A stretch of 64,000 nt of DNA, from positions 3,162,001 to 3,226,000 of the forward strand of contig CM062384.1 in assembly GCA_031310005.1 (NCBI GenBank), given 5' to 3'. Below the pieces are notes generated by a model. That model was not told the DNA's origin. It made no database searches and saw only the letters and a list, made by a program, of their open reading frames with translations. Source of the stretch: Dactylellina haptotyla (lineage: Eukaryota; Ascomycota; Orbiliomycetes; Orbiliales; Orbiliaceae). Positions 25,097-36,222 of the stretch are shown here, piece after piece. Each line of letters opens with the position of its first letter. Positions within the stretch are counted from its first letter, which is position 1. Both the position numbers and the translations under genes were made by a program.

Positions 25097-28000
25097 CTAG
25101 TGGTCGTAACAACGGACCCCCTCGTCCACCTCCTCGTCCTGGGGCCTAGAGACCTCTCTAGGCACCCGAGGGTTGTATGACACCTTGCCTGGGCCAGAGG
25201 CCACAGGTGCCACGGCACCATATCTAACCTTTGAGGCCGGAACCCTCTTCTTCGACAGGAGGGCCCTCCGGCGCTCCCTCTCCTCCACCTGCTGTGGAGT
25301 TAACGCCTCCTCCTTCTGCGGAGGCCAGGATCCACCCCCCTCTGGCTTTAACTCCGCCCCCCACTTAAACCCCTCCCAAGTCTTCAAGTCGATGGCCCAG
25401 ATCTCTGGTCTGAGCGCATCGAGAGCAGCATTGCTGCGGCCCCTATTGGTCCCGATGGCCGCGATCTTCCGGCCCTTGATATCGGCCTTGGCGCCTCCGT
25501 TCGCCTCTCTGATCTCCTCGGCCAGCTTTTGGATGGTGGCGTTCATCGCCTGTTGCTTCTCCGAGTCCATAGATCCTAAGATCTTCATCGCCTTGGACTT
25601 GGTGAGGCCCATCTGTCTGAAGACCTCTGTCTCCTCATCGGTCTCCTCGCCGCTCTCATACTCGGCCTCACTGTCGGCCTCCAACTCCTCGACCCCTCGC
25701 TTCTGCACCAGTCCGTTTCCTTGACCCAATCCCTCGCCCTTGGGGATTGGGTCGCGCTTTTTTGCGTACCAATACCTCTTACTGTACTCCCCTTTAGCCC
25801 GGGCTTTTTTATAGCCGCGCTCCCACTTATATTGAGCGGCATCCTCTTTTTCGTGTCCATCATAGGGTAAGTCCATCCTCCATAGATCCTCGTCGGCCAC
25901 GTACCAGTCTGAATCTATCTGGTTCAGTTTGTGTTCGAACCAATCCCTATCCGGCTCACTTGGAGCCCAGTAAAAGTCTGGCTCCATGATTTGGCACCTG
26001 CCATATTCATTTCTCGGTCCCGGAAGACTCCTTAGAAGTGGAGTTCCTGCACGATTGCGCTTTCTGGGAGCCATCCCCGTATCCGTAAATCCAGCTGGCT
26101 TTATTTTGGGGCCGAATTCAGCTGTCTTATAATTTACCCTGGGGTCAACACTATTTTCTGTCTTGCGTCGTTTGTGCGGGACAGCATCCGGTGCTTTTAC
26201 TTCCCAGGCTCTCCGAATTTCTCTCAGGCTTGCGTCATAGACTTTGCACTGCTTCATATGCTGCTGAGATTGGCGGATCGTCTTCAAAAGCTCTGTGACC
26301 CCGTGGACCACCACTCCTCCCTTACACAAATCTTTACACAGAAGAGAGTAAAGCTTGTCCATTGTTTTAAGAATAGGATGGTTTTCACCGCTCTGTTCGG
26401 GGTCCATAGAGTCAATGGAAGTATCTGAGCAGTTATCATCTTGGTCGTCTTTTTGTTCTTGATCGTCTTCTTGTCCTTGATCATCTTCTTGTTCTTGGTC
26501 ATCTTTTTGGTCTTGGTTGGCGTTTGGGTCTTCTTCGTCATCTTCGTCAATGTCATAATACCCAAGTTCCGTTATTCGGTTTTTAATTTCGGAAGCACCC
26601 GGCGCATCTACCATCTGAATATCTGGCACAGGGGACGTCTTCGGCTTGAAAAACCTAGCCTCCCAGGCTTTTGCTTGCGCCAATTTGACAGCTCTCATCT
26701 CTCTTAATCCGATGTTGACTCCAACCCATTTCCAGACCTCACACCGCTCCAGCTCAGTTTTTGCGAATTTGAGCTGTTGCTCGAAGCAATTTTGGCAAGT
26801 GATGCAGTCGTATTTATCTGGCCTCATGGCGACCTTATGGTCCTTGAAGAACTTCTTGACTACAGTAGACATCAACTGTTAGCTAGTCCGGCCAACCCCC
26901 AAAAACATAGCAAATCTAAATCAAAAGCGAATCATCCCGAGGTGATGAATGGGACTCTGATACTTACCCAAATCGGTTCCACAAGGGTCACAGAAATCCT
27001 TCTCACAATATCGACACATAAAAAGTCGGCAGTTCCGACAGCAGGAATGCTCATGCTCACAGAAACTTCCATCACCACCACATTTGAGCATTTCCGTGCG
27101 TTTGCAGTTTTTACACGCGTATTGCCCACAAGGCTCGCAGGAAACCCAGCCCGGGTCAGCGAGACCTTCTCTGACACATTCCAGGCAGAGATACGCTTGG
27201 CATTTAATACACTCGGCTCTGAAAGACATAAAGCAGGGCTCGCAAGTACCGCCATGGACATCGCAAGGATGGCGCAACAGTGCAGGATGCGGCCTCGCTC
27301 TAGCCCATGGGTTGCGCAGGCCCGGTCGGGGGAACACGCAGCTCGGGCAGTAGAAGCTACAGAACTCTCAGTATTTTGTTTGCGAACACTTCCACATCTA
27401 GGAGGGTTGAATACTTACTCTCCACAGTCTCCACAAGTAAATTCGGGTACGCAAGCATCACATAACTCTCCGACTTCGTGTCTCCCGGGGTTGACGTAGT
27501 TGGTATTTGTTGACCTTTGTTTCCATATATAATTCTCATACTCCCATAGGCCACAATTTACACATTCTTGTCCACCTTGCGCCCGGCGTCGTCCCTGGGC
27601 GACTGCGACATAATTATGTGGTCCTTCCCCGCTCAGTCCCATAGCCATTTGATAAACTTCGCCAGTAGCATAGGGGTCGTCGTAATCTGGACCTGCGATG
27701 TCCCCTTGTAGAGATTGATATTGAGGGTGTAATTTGGGCATATGTTTCCATTTCTTTTCGTCTTTCTTGCTTGCGACGTTTGAATATTTTATAGGAATAG
27801 GCAGGTACATGTCCGTCTTCCCAGGGATCAAGGTGCTCAAAGCAACAGGAACACGAGGTATGACACCGTTGACGAAATGATGATAATCTTGTTTTCTGAT
27901 CTCGCCGCCGACAACTGACCCGTGTAAGCTACCAATCATGGTGGTACGCCCTGATCTTTTATTAATTCTCGCCATTGGTGCGAAGGTTGATGAGAGAACA

Positions 28001-29250
28001 GTGGTGCATTGGTCTCCCATGACGCAGAACCCAAAGTCGAATCTGACTGAATGACCTTTTAGGTATGCCTTGAGCATCAGAGTCTCGTGCATAGCTCCAA
28101 TGAACCCACCGAAAGGTCCGGGTATCTCTTTACCCGTACGACTATCAGGAAGGGTGAGTGGAGGAGGCCACATAAGAAGAGTCTCTGGTGACAGCCACTT
28201 GGAATAGAACAGCTCATCGAGAAGCAGCCGTTGGTGGTCTAGAGCTTGTTGGTTGCTGAGACCGAGTGTCAAAGGGACTGAGTATTTTGAATGGAAATTC
28301 TTGGTGAGGCAAGTAGGGAACAAAAGAGCAAGGATTTGTATATTGAGGATATTGTCTGATTTTTGGGTGATCTTATTCCTGGAACCATAGCCAGGCTTAT
28401 TGTGAAAGGGCCCATCAACAGGTGCCTCGCCGCAACCGAACGCTCGAAGAGACTGCAGACAGAAAAGACTTGAGCTATGTTTCGGTGGCATGAGAAGATA
28501 GATAAGGATGTCAGAATGCTGGATGTTCGGGCAGTATCTGACGGATAGATGCTCTAGCCTGAAAGCCACGTGACTGATTAAGCCGGGGCTCGATCGATAG
28601 ATATTGTTGTTAGTAGGCATTGACACGGATCCAAATAGCCCGCGCCCCGTTACTGCAGTGCCGTCAAGAACGAGTGTTCTGAGATTTATGGCCATATTGT
28701 TCATCTTGAGGAGATAGGCTTCGTCAGCGGCTGGATCTAACCAGTACGGGATGCGCATGAGTTTTGAAATAACCAGTTCTTCGAATGAGAAATCGGTAAA
28801 CCGGTCAAAATATTTTCGGCTAGGCCACTTGCCACTCTGTTGCATCACCTTTTTGAGTGTCTCTGATTCAAGGGGTGTGTGGGTGACATCCTCATCGCGC
28901 CAGTGTGACGGATAGCCGAGACGGGTTATAATGACTCTTCGATAAAAGCCGAAACAGTTATTGAGAAGATTGCTACGGATCTTGCGATTGATGTTAAGAA
29001 GCATAAATCTGTCCCTTGGGGACTCGAGATGTTTCAAAACCAGGTCGGCGAGATGGTCGCTGCCCATAATTTTCAAGAAGCGATTCGCTGGTGGTGGAGG
29101 CAGACCTGGAGGTCGTGGAGCATTCGGTTGATAGTTATGAGCGGGTGTTCCATCAATGTGTTTGCCTATGGTCGCAGCTCTTGGTACCGCCCAGGAAGAC
29201 AGAGTGTGGGCAGGCCCATTGGGGGAAGTCATAAAGAAGGTAGACGACAT
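25097..29250 (-). CDS. F-box-like, LRR-like, cysteine-rich protein, three exons, 1327 aa
   Basis: Minus-strand model: exon 1 29250-27419, intron 27418-27357 (GTAAGT...TGTAG), exon 2 27356-26968, intron 26967-26860 (GTAAGT, GCTAAC branch, TGTAG), exon 3 26859-25097. Phases match from ATG to stop. Residues 65-105 resemble an F-box. Around 189-270 there are leucine-rich-like segments (NLRTLVLDG, RLEHLSVRYC). Residues about 597-742 hold roughly a dozen CxxC pairs with interspersed His, plus another CxxCxxC just into exon 3, so a multi-zinc module is likely; it is cut by both introns. Residues about 845-880 are an Asp/Gln/Glu repeat with unit DDQEQE/K. The C-terminal 400 residues are charged and partly disordered. 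F-box proteins act as substrate adaptors of SCF ubiquitin ligases, so that role is inferred. The combination with a large Cys-rich block is unusual, and I know no named orthologue. Confidence 0.85.
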
Positions 29251-29411
29251 ATTGAAAGCGAGATAAGTTGGCGTAGAAGAGCGAAAGTTTGAAACGTTAC
29301 CGTCTGAAAGACTAAGCTGGAGGCAAATAAATAACAGAAAATAATGTATTCAGTTTCCAGGAGGCAGTAAGTTGAAGATATTAAGAAGCTTGAATGTGTC
29401 TATAGAGGCGG

Positions 29412-29440
29412 GTTGAGAAGTTGAGAAGTTGAGAAGTTGA
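29412..29440. repeat. Tandem octamer (GTTGAGAA)x3.6
   Basis: Three perfect copies and a partial copy, about 165 nt upstream of the F-box-like gene's start codon. It may be promoter sequence or a polymorphic minisatellite. Confidence 0.85.
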
Positions 29441-29458
29441 AGGAGTAGATTTTGAAAC

Positions 29459-29500
29459 GGAAGAAGACAATTTACGGAAGAAGACAATTTACGGAAGAAG
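29459..29500. repeat. Tandem 17-mer x2.5
   Basis: The unit GGAAGAAGACAATTTAC occurs twice exactly, followed by a partial third copy. It lies next to the GTTGAGAA array in the F-box-like gene's upstream region. Confidence 0.85.
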
Positions 29501-30294
29501 TTCTTTTCTTTTCAAAAAAAAATAGAAAGATGACGACAATAACGAATAGGACGGAGGAATTTGTAGACGTGTATTTTTTTTTTATAATCCAAGACGCGTC
29601 CTGTCGTGTAACTGTGTTGTTTTTGTGGGATTGTGCAACCAATCACCATTCAACACCAGCCACTTCAACGTGGTGAACGTGGTGGCTTGAATAGCTACAC
29701 ACGTAAAACGTGGCGGGTGACGCCAACCGTATTCACATCCCATTCAAGCCTCATCTTCAAGCCCAGCAATAAAGCAGTCTTGGACGCAATAATGTAAGAA
29801 AAGTGACGTGACTAGGTCTTAGCCCATTCTTATGGATAGCCATTGCCAGCGAAGAAGACTATCGTCGTGGTATCCCCACCCTCAGCAGCTACGTCATTTG
29901 CATCACTAGATCTGATCACAGATTTGGCATCTGAACCTGAGACCATATATCACTGGATATCCCATTTAATCAATTGACCTAGAGCTAGGAAATTTGCTTG
30001 GTATAAGCCCTCAGAGCCTACTGGTCAGCATTGTTCTCCAATACTCATCTCCAGGCAAATGCAAACGCAATAGGAGATTATAATATTATATTAGAAATCT
30101 AGAAGCTCTACTCTAGCTATGGAAGTAATATATCCAACCCTTAATCCTCTATGAAGCACGATAATAACGGATCATTCTCTAGATCCCCGAAAAAGTCCAA
30201 AACTCGCTAAACAAGAAGTCTCAAGAACTGCAAAAAAAAACAAGCCAAGCCGAAGCGTTGAAGCATCAGGCCGATATATCGCGACATCCATCAT

Positions 30295-32305
30295 CTATAT
30301 CTCCTCCTCTTCTCCGTTCCTCCCGACCCTCAACTTCCGATACCTCACAACCTCATCCCCATTGTCGCCTATTCTTCTCTCAACTACAATTCTATACCCG
30401 CCGATCCTCGGCCAAAGCTTGGTCCACAATGCCCAATAGACGCCTCCCAAGATCAATACGCCCACTCCAACAATAGGGAAGACGTAGTACGGATATCCGT
30501 CCTTGTTGCTGGCACCATCAGGCGGGATGAAAGGCACGATTGCCAAGAAGATATTTGCGAGAAGATAGAGAACTGTTACCGGGAGGAAGGTGTGCCATGG
30601 GGACGACCAGTTCTCCGACTTCTTGAGCTGGATGTATATCAAACCGGCAGCGACGAAGCCGTTGATCCAAGCGCCAGGGTAGGTATACCTAAAAACATAT
30701 CATATTAGCAAATCGTCGTTTGAACAAATTGGGTAATTTGAATATGATACTCACAAGTCAACGATGAAGTTGTATGCGGGTCCCGCTGGAGGCGCCACGA
30801 GAACGATAACGGTCACAAGCCAATGAAGGAACAAGCTCGCCAGGGGCGCATTACACGGCCAGTTACTCGCCCAAAACTTGCTATAAGGGAGAAGACCTTC
30901 CTTTGCGAGTTCTTGGTTGACTCTAGAATGTGCAAAGCTGACAGCTAAAACGTTACCCATATTCGACAGGGCTACGAATACTGGAAGTGCTCTAGCACCC
31001 GCCGAGTCTCCAAAGACGTTTCGAAAGAAGATGCCGGCGACGATGACTTCGGACTTGGCGAGTTCGGACTTGGGAATCGCGGCAAAGTAGGCGACGTTGG
31101 CAAGAACGTAGAGGATGGTCACTGCTCCAACCGCTGTTGGCGCCGCGATGCTCAACGTCCGCTTCGGCTGCTTGACCTCGCCGAGGACGTAGTTGGCATT
31201 CTCCCATCCCTTGTAGGAGTAGATGATTCTCAACAGCGCCGTAGCGTACGCATACGCTCCACCACCACCGTATCCGTCACCGACTTCCAGTCGGAAGGCG
31301 TTATCGAAGTTGTGAGGATCAGGAACCCGCCTGTGACCAGCCAACGCCGCGAATCCCGCGCAGACAATAAACAGAAGAACAAAGACTTTGAAGATACCCA
31401 AAACGTTAAAGAGTCTGATACCCCATTTTGGTAAAAGCCCGTGGATTAATACGGCAAAAGTGACACATGCAATGGCAATTCCTCGTGCCTGCCAGCCGTC
31501 CGCGATGTCTCGTCCCGAAGCGAACAGGATGTAGCGGCCGAATGCGAGAGAGTTTCCAGAGGAAAATCCAAGCAAAATCATTTGCGAGAGAAAGACAGAA
31601 GTGGCGAGGTATTTCGGATGACGGTAGACTCTCTCGAGATAGTTCTTCTCACCACCAGAGCGAGGAATGGCGAGACCGAATTCGAGGAACACAGACAGAC
31701 CGCAAAATGTCAACAGGCCGCCTTGATGAATAGTTAGTCTCCAATGTGTCAAAACTACGAAAATGCAGTGCAAAATTACCAATCACCCAGAGCATGAGAG
31801 ATACTCCAACGGACCCAGTCGCCGCAAATATACCAGACGGCGTCGAGAAGACTATCCCCCAGCACTTATAATTAGCCAATCGACCTCCATAAAATGTGTT
31901 GCAGCGTTGTGCATCGCAGTGCTGCTGCAGACAGCTGCATGTGATGCTGAGCTTAACTCCCCGACAGGCTAATTTAGACATACTTCCAGTTCCAATCATC
32001 TTATTCAATATCAAAAACCCAGCGCCGGTAATTCCAATCTTTCGCGACTCGTCGAACGCATAAGTCTGCTCCGCTCTCGCCTCTTGGTCGTATGCCGGTA
32101 GATGCTCGCCCTCCACCTCATTCTTCTTATCGGAGATGATAGCGACATCGCCATCGCTGCTAGGGGGTGAAACTACCTTCGTCATGTTTCTCGATGAAGT
32201 TGCGCCGTAGGAAGAAATATGAGATGAAGAAGAAGCGGAAGAAGCGTATGACGATTTAGGCGGAAGCAGAGCTTCTTTTGAGCTGCTGCCGGTAGAAGGC
32301 TCCAT
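30295..32305 (-). CDS. LAT-family amino-acid permease, methionine permease (Mup1)-like, 584 aa
   Basis: Minus-strand exons: 32305-31984, 31851-31780, 31721-30755 and 30688-30295. Introns have GTATGT, GTAATT, GTGAGT donors and clear acceptors; GACTAAC precedes the second acceptor. All phases match. The protein has a long Ser-rich, acidic N-terminal tail (about 100 residues), then the hallmark GTG-IFSTPSG of transmembrane helix 1, split exactly by intron 1 at residue 107. About twelve hydrophobic helices follow, with conserved stretches such as YSYKGWENANYVLGE and a C-terminal cytosolic tail. Length fits yeast Mup1 (about 570 aa). This family carries out proton-coupled uptake of methionine and related amino acids at the plasma membrane. 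Lysines in the N-terminal tail could be ubiquitylation sites, as known for Mup1. Exact substrate is inferred. Confidence 0.94.
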
Positions 32306-33815
32306 GGCGGCGGTCGATGGCAGCTTCCTAACTGCGAATTATATGCTTGATTGAGGAGTGAATGGCGAGTATCGATCACTCCATGGATGCGACACCCTCT
32401 CGCTCAACAAGGGGTGCCTGTTACACTCATACGATAATACGGAAATGCTAGTGATTGATTTTTTTTCACCGAGGGAAGGGTACTTTGTTTTCCTTTCTTT
32501 CTTAGTTCGTCATACTAGGCACCATTGCGTGACACAAGACATTCGGTCAAATTTGCGAAGAGTTTTCCTGTATTTCTCGAAGTTCTCGACTGATGCAATC
32601 GTTACTTGAAGTCTTGGGTTGCATACGGGTGCTGTCTGGAATAGGAAATGAACAAGAAAAAATTAAATTTAAAATTTAGATGGGTATGGGAACTGGAACT
32701 TCAGTTACAGTCCAGCATGTTGGAACATAACATCGATATTCCTTGGCGAGCTGGGAAGGGTGCTGTTATATAACGGAAACCCTCCCACGCAATCTCTGTT
32801 AGCGGCAGGTGAGATCTAAAAGCGTGGGCAAAACAGGCAATATCGTGTGATCGGCTGGTGAATAAGCTATGTGGTCTAGCATGCGAAGAGTTAGGCGACT
32901 GGGCAGGCGGATGTCGCGATAGCAGGGGGCAGATGACGACCTGTCAAACTATCGCCTGTTTCGAAAACTCGATGCGAAGGTTAGAAAACTCTTCAGACTT
33001 CTCTTCATGCTGGAGCAAGTCTCAGATGCCGTAACAGTTGGCTTTCCGCCACGGATCTCCTTTATGGAATTGACTCAAGTTAATATTTTACTTTCTCAAG
33101 TTTTTTGAGTGTGGTATTTTAGGTGTTGGTCCGAACAACACCCAATACCATCTTTTGTCAAGTGGAATGTCTGTATACAAGCAAGCGTGATGCTGAAATC
33201 CGAAGAGGACATGCCGAGTCGTCGATATAGATATCCATATCGATAGGGCAGATTGCTGCATCCGTACGGGTGTCATCCGGTCAAATGCAAAGACTTTTTA
33301 TAGAAGCCTAGCGGCACGTCCGCCTTGGCGATACATGCCCACATGTCTGCGGATCTAACACGGAAAACCCTTGCCCTTGTGACCCAGTTTCGTCGAACTG
33401 GTGAGCATACCGGAGCTCGGAAAATCTGCATCCTAGCTTAGCCCTGTCGGAACCCAGCTTGAAAGCTTGTGACCGTCTGTCGATTTTGCATTCAAAATTT
33501 TGCATATAGACACCATACGGGAATTAAACTCAAATCTAGCCACTCGTGGCTTGCATATTCTAATGTGATGTGGCGGAAAAGAACCTTTCTTCTAATATAC
33601 GAGAGGGCTCCGGAAAACATCAATTTGAGCGACATGGAGCACGTTAAGTTCAAACACTATACCCGGACACGCCAACCATGGAACGGGTTTCAGGCCGCTC
33701 TAACGTGGCATCGGCTTTGCATACGCACGTTCCAAACTCTCCAACAGCGGTGCCTGAAGATCCAAGTTTAATACCCAAAAGTAAACTTAGGACCGGCCGG
33801 CTGTAACACGTTAGG
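32306..33815. other. Upstream region of the permease gene
   Basis: This is 5' to the minus-strand permease. No supportable gene is seen; frames are under 85 codons except one of 100 codons at 33469-33771 with no recognisable domain or splice partner. Confidence 0.5.
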
Positions 33816-35092
33816 ATGACAAGGAATCGGTCCGTGTTCCTTGTATGGGCCGTCATCCTGTTACCTAATGTTTTCTGCGACCACCGCGGTTACTTTATCT
33901 TACGGGTCCTACCTGCCACCGGGAATCCTAGCAGCCCGTTTTCGAAATCTCGTCATATCGGTTCGTATTTCGTGCGCGCTACAGTTGGAAATATGACAGC
34001 GGTGCCTTTTGAAGATTTTTTATATACATGAGACTAAGAATTTTGATCTAGTAATATCTCCTTCAGACCCGCTCTCTTCTGTAGCAATCAGTCCAATACC
34101 AGTAATATCACCGTGTCCCTCTAAACCAACAGCAATCTACGACCCCTCGGCAATCTGGCTCGCGGACTGGCGGATCCCTCAGCATGTGACGCTCAATCCA
34201 TCTTCGACGGCGGTATCGTCATTCTCCTTCTTCAACCGTGCTAAAGTAGCGATGAACAATGTCGCCACACCGCTATTGAGATCTTTGAGCCACAGATCCA
34301 AAACGCTCGCCTGGGGGTATCTTGATGGCGACGTAGAAACGGTGAAAGAAGGGAGAGTTTCAGCTGTTATCGTGCCGGACGATGCGGTCGCTGTAACGGA
34401 TATACAAGGGTATGGCGCTGATGTCGGGTTTGTCGAGGTGGCAGGCGTGGGTGCTGCCGAGAGGTGAGAATTTTCGTAGCTCCGTATTTTTTTCTGGCGA
34501 GGAAGCCAGCTAATAATTCATATATATTGCAATTTCAGTGTGAGGTTCGTGTACGATCCAGCCGATCCAGAAGGCGGCTCTCCGTCCCTCCAGCCGAGCC
34601 TGACGCCTCCGAAGAGCGGTGCGTGGGTAGTCGGGACCTTGGACCCGAGTGTACCGATTGGAAGGGCCTATTTCTGTCAGTTTCTTCTCTATTTTCTATA
34701 CCGATAGCCCTTAAACCCCTTCCGGTCGCTAATATGGATTATGATGTAGCTGCATGTCAAGCTGCGGGTGGTAAGCGCTGGCATCTATTCCGAAACCAAA
34801 TCTTCAAAGATATCGAAACGGAAAAACTGTTCAATCTCTTCTATTTGAAATGCGAAGACGTATATATTCACGCGCAACGAGTATCGGACGCCGAGATCTG
34901 TTTCAGATGGGACATGAGCTCCCAGCAGGATGAACAGGGTTTGGATTCTTTAGGTTGGTTTCCTAACCTCATATACACCCCCAGCTGTAATCTCGCCATT
35001 TATAACAAAGTGCTAATTGATTGGTTCTTATAGGATCCAAAAGATTGTTCACTATATATCACAACTCTCTGAGCACTTTGTACCTCAAATAA
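33816..35092 (+). CDS. Hypothetical protein, tentative five-exon model, about 313 aa
   Basis: The best-supported part is 34067-34463 joined to 34539-34675 across a 75-nt intron (GTGAGA donor, GCTAAT branch, TTTCAG). It reads as protein through a DPADPEGG and a GAWVVGTLDPS segment. A phase-consistent continuation is 34750-34953 (donor GTCAGT at 34676) and 35034-35092 (donor GTTGGT at 34954, TATAG). A possible first exon, 33816-33960, starts at ATG with a hydrophobic signal-like stretch (FLVWAVILLPNVFC) and would make the protein secreted, but it could be chance. No ATG opens the 34067 exon itself. The 3' part may instead feed into the gene that follows. I recognise no family, and the low-scoring donors mean this could also be a decaying gene. 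Confidence 0.35.
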
Positions 35093-35226
35093 TAACCCCA
35101 GAAATCGATGATATTCTCATCACGACCACTTCGAAAACCGCTCCGGGCAAAGGTATATACCCACCTCCTTCGCAAAAGCAACCCCTCCAGACCACCCAGC
35201 AGACACGTACGATATCCACCATCAAC

Positions 35227-36222
35227 ATGATAGAAGACGACATGACGGGCTCCTTCGCCGAAGGTCTAAGAGACTTCATGAACATGGGTCGCGACACCCC
35301 AGCATTCGGAAGTACAGACAACAGTGCAGGCGGCAGCGGGTATGAAGCCGAAGCATCGGGTTCCGGAACGGTATACGGCAGCGAGAGAAGCGGGCGATCG
35401 TCAGAGGGAGTTCCTGGTATCGAGATACCGGATGAGATAAATCTTGTCCCGCACGCCCCGGACCAGTTGGTCCGGGAATTCGAACCACGCGGTCAAGATG
35501 TAGTACGCAGAGCTCGAGGGAGGCTACTCCGCCCGCCTAGTATCGTTATCGAAGGGAGTCCGACTAGCAGGAATAGAGATAATATACAGATCGAGGAATT
35601 CGGATCAAATCCGCTGGTGAAACAGAAGCAGAATGCCAATATAACACCCAACCCGCCGCTTGCTCAATTGGTCAACTCGCGCAGTCAACGGCATTTGAGT
35701 ATTCCATCGGTCGGCAGGGCGGGAACGCCGGGTACCCTCGATAATATGAGGGTAAAGCACGGTTCAGCGTATCAGCCAATCCCTGGGATCAACAATCTTT
35801 TCCCAGCGATAAAGGGTGCTAAACAATCACCTGCGAAGAAGCCGGTGTTAAATAGGTATTCTTTCGGCGTTGGTGCGTCGAGTCCGATAATCAGAGCCAA
35901 TATCCCTACTATACCAAATACGAACCGCAAGCCCGGTCGTCAGTCGGAATTATACGCAGTTGGGAAGGAAGAACCTGTAGTAATGACGCCGTATTTCGAC
36001 CCTAGGAGCTCAGATCGGAAGAAGAATTCCATATGGACATCGACCAATCGAGATAATACATATACCCCGGTCGGAAATCCGACTGATGGCAGAACCGTGA
36101 CACTGCCTCCTGTCAGAAATATTCGAAATGGGTATCCTGATATTCCAGGAGCGGCAAGATTAAAGCTTAATAAGGACAGCACTGCTACCGTGTCTAAAAC
36201 CAAGACAGAAACGGACTCGTAG
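35227..36222 (+). CDS. Hypothetical disordered protein, 331 aa from this ATG
   Basis: The frame is open from 35017 to the stop at 36222. The ATG at 35227 has A at -3 and begins MIEDDMTGSFAEGL. The protein is rich in Ser, Pro, Asn and Arg, with short conserved-looking patches (PPSIVIEGSP, RYSFGVGASSPI, VVMTPYFDPRSSDRKKN), no membrane segment and no known domain. The open stretch before this ATG (35034-35226) also reads plausibly, so the true N-terminus may lie further upstream and join the preceding exons. The two calls could then be one gene. Role unknown. Confidence 0.5.
   Translation: MIEDDMTGSFAEGLRDFMNMGRDTPAFGSTDNSAGGSGYEAEASGSGTVYGSERSGRSSEGVPGIEIPDEINLVPHAPDQLVREFEPRGQDVVRRARGRLLRPPSIVIEGSPTSRNRDNIQIEEFGSNPLVKQKQNANITPNPPLAQLVNSRSQRHLSIPSVGRAGTPGTLDNMRVKHGSAYQPIPGINNLFPAIKGAKQSPAKKPVLNRYSFGVGASSPIIRANIPTIPNTNRKPGRQSELYAVGKEEPVVMTPYFDPRSSDRKKNSIWTSTNRDNTYTPVGNPTDGRTVTLPPVRNIRNGYPDIPGAARLKLNKDSTATVSKTKTETDS

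Larger units (their letters stand above)
29251..30294. other. Upstream region of the F-box-like gene and 3' region of the permease gene?
   Basis: The left part is promoter DNA for the minus-strand gene starting at 29250 and carries two tandem repeats. The right part lies downstream of the minus-strand permease, whose stop is at 30295. No gene is seen. Confidence 0.5.

Noticed and set aside
25173-25724. 183-codon plus-strand frame
   Set aside because: It is antisense to exon 3 of the F-box-like gene, which has a phase-consistent ATG-to-stop model and protein-like composition.
26777-27499. 240-codon plus-strand frame
   Set aside because: It overlaps the cysteine-rich exons and both introns of the minus-strand F-box-like gene; it has no domain and is best explained as a shadow frame.
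34676-34707. 32-nt intron in the 34-kb locus
   Set aside because: It stays in frame but is too short to be spliced; the 74-nt alternative ending at 34749 has a branch site and the same phase.
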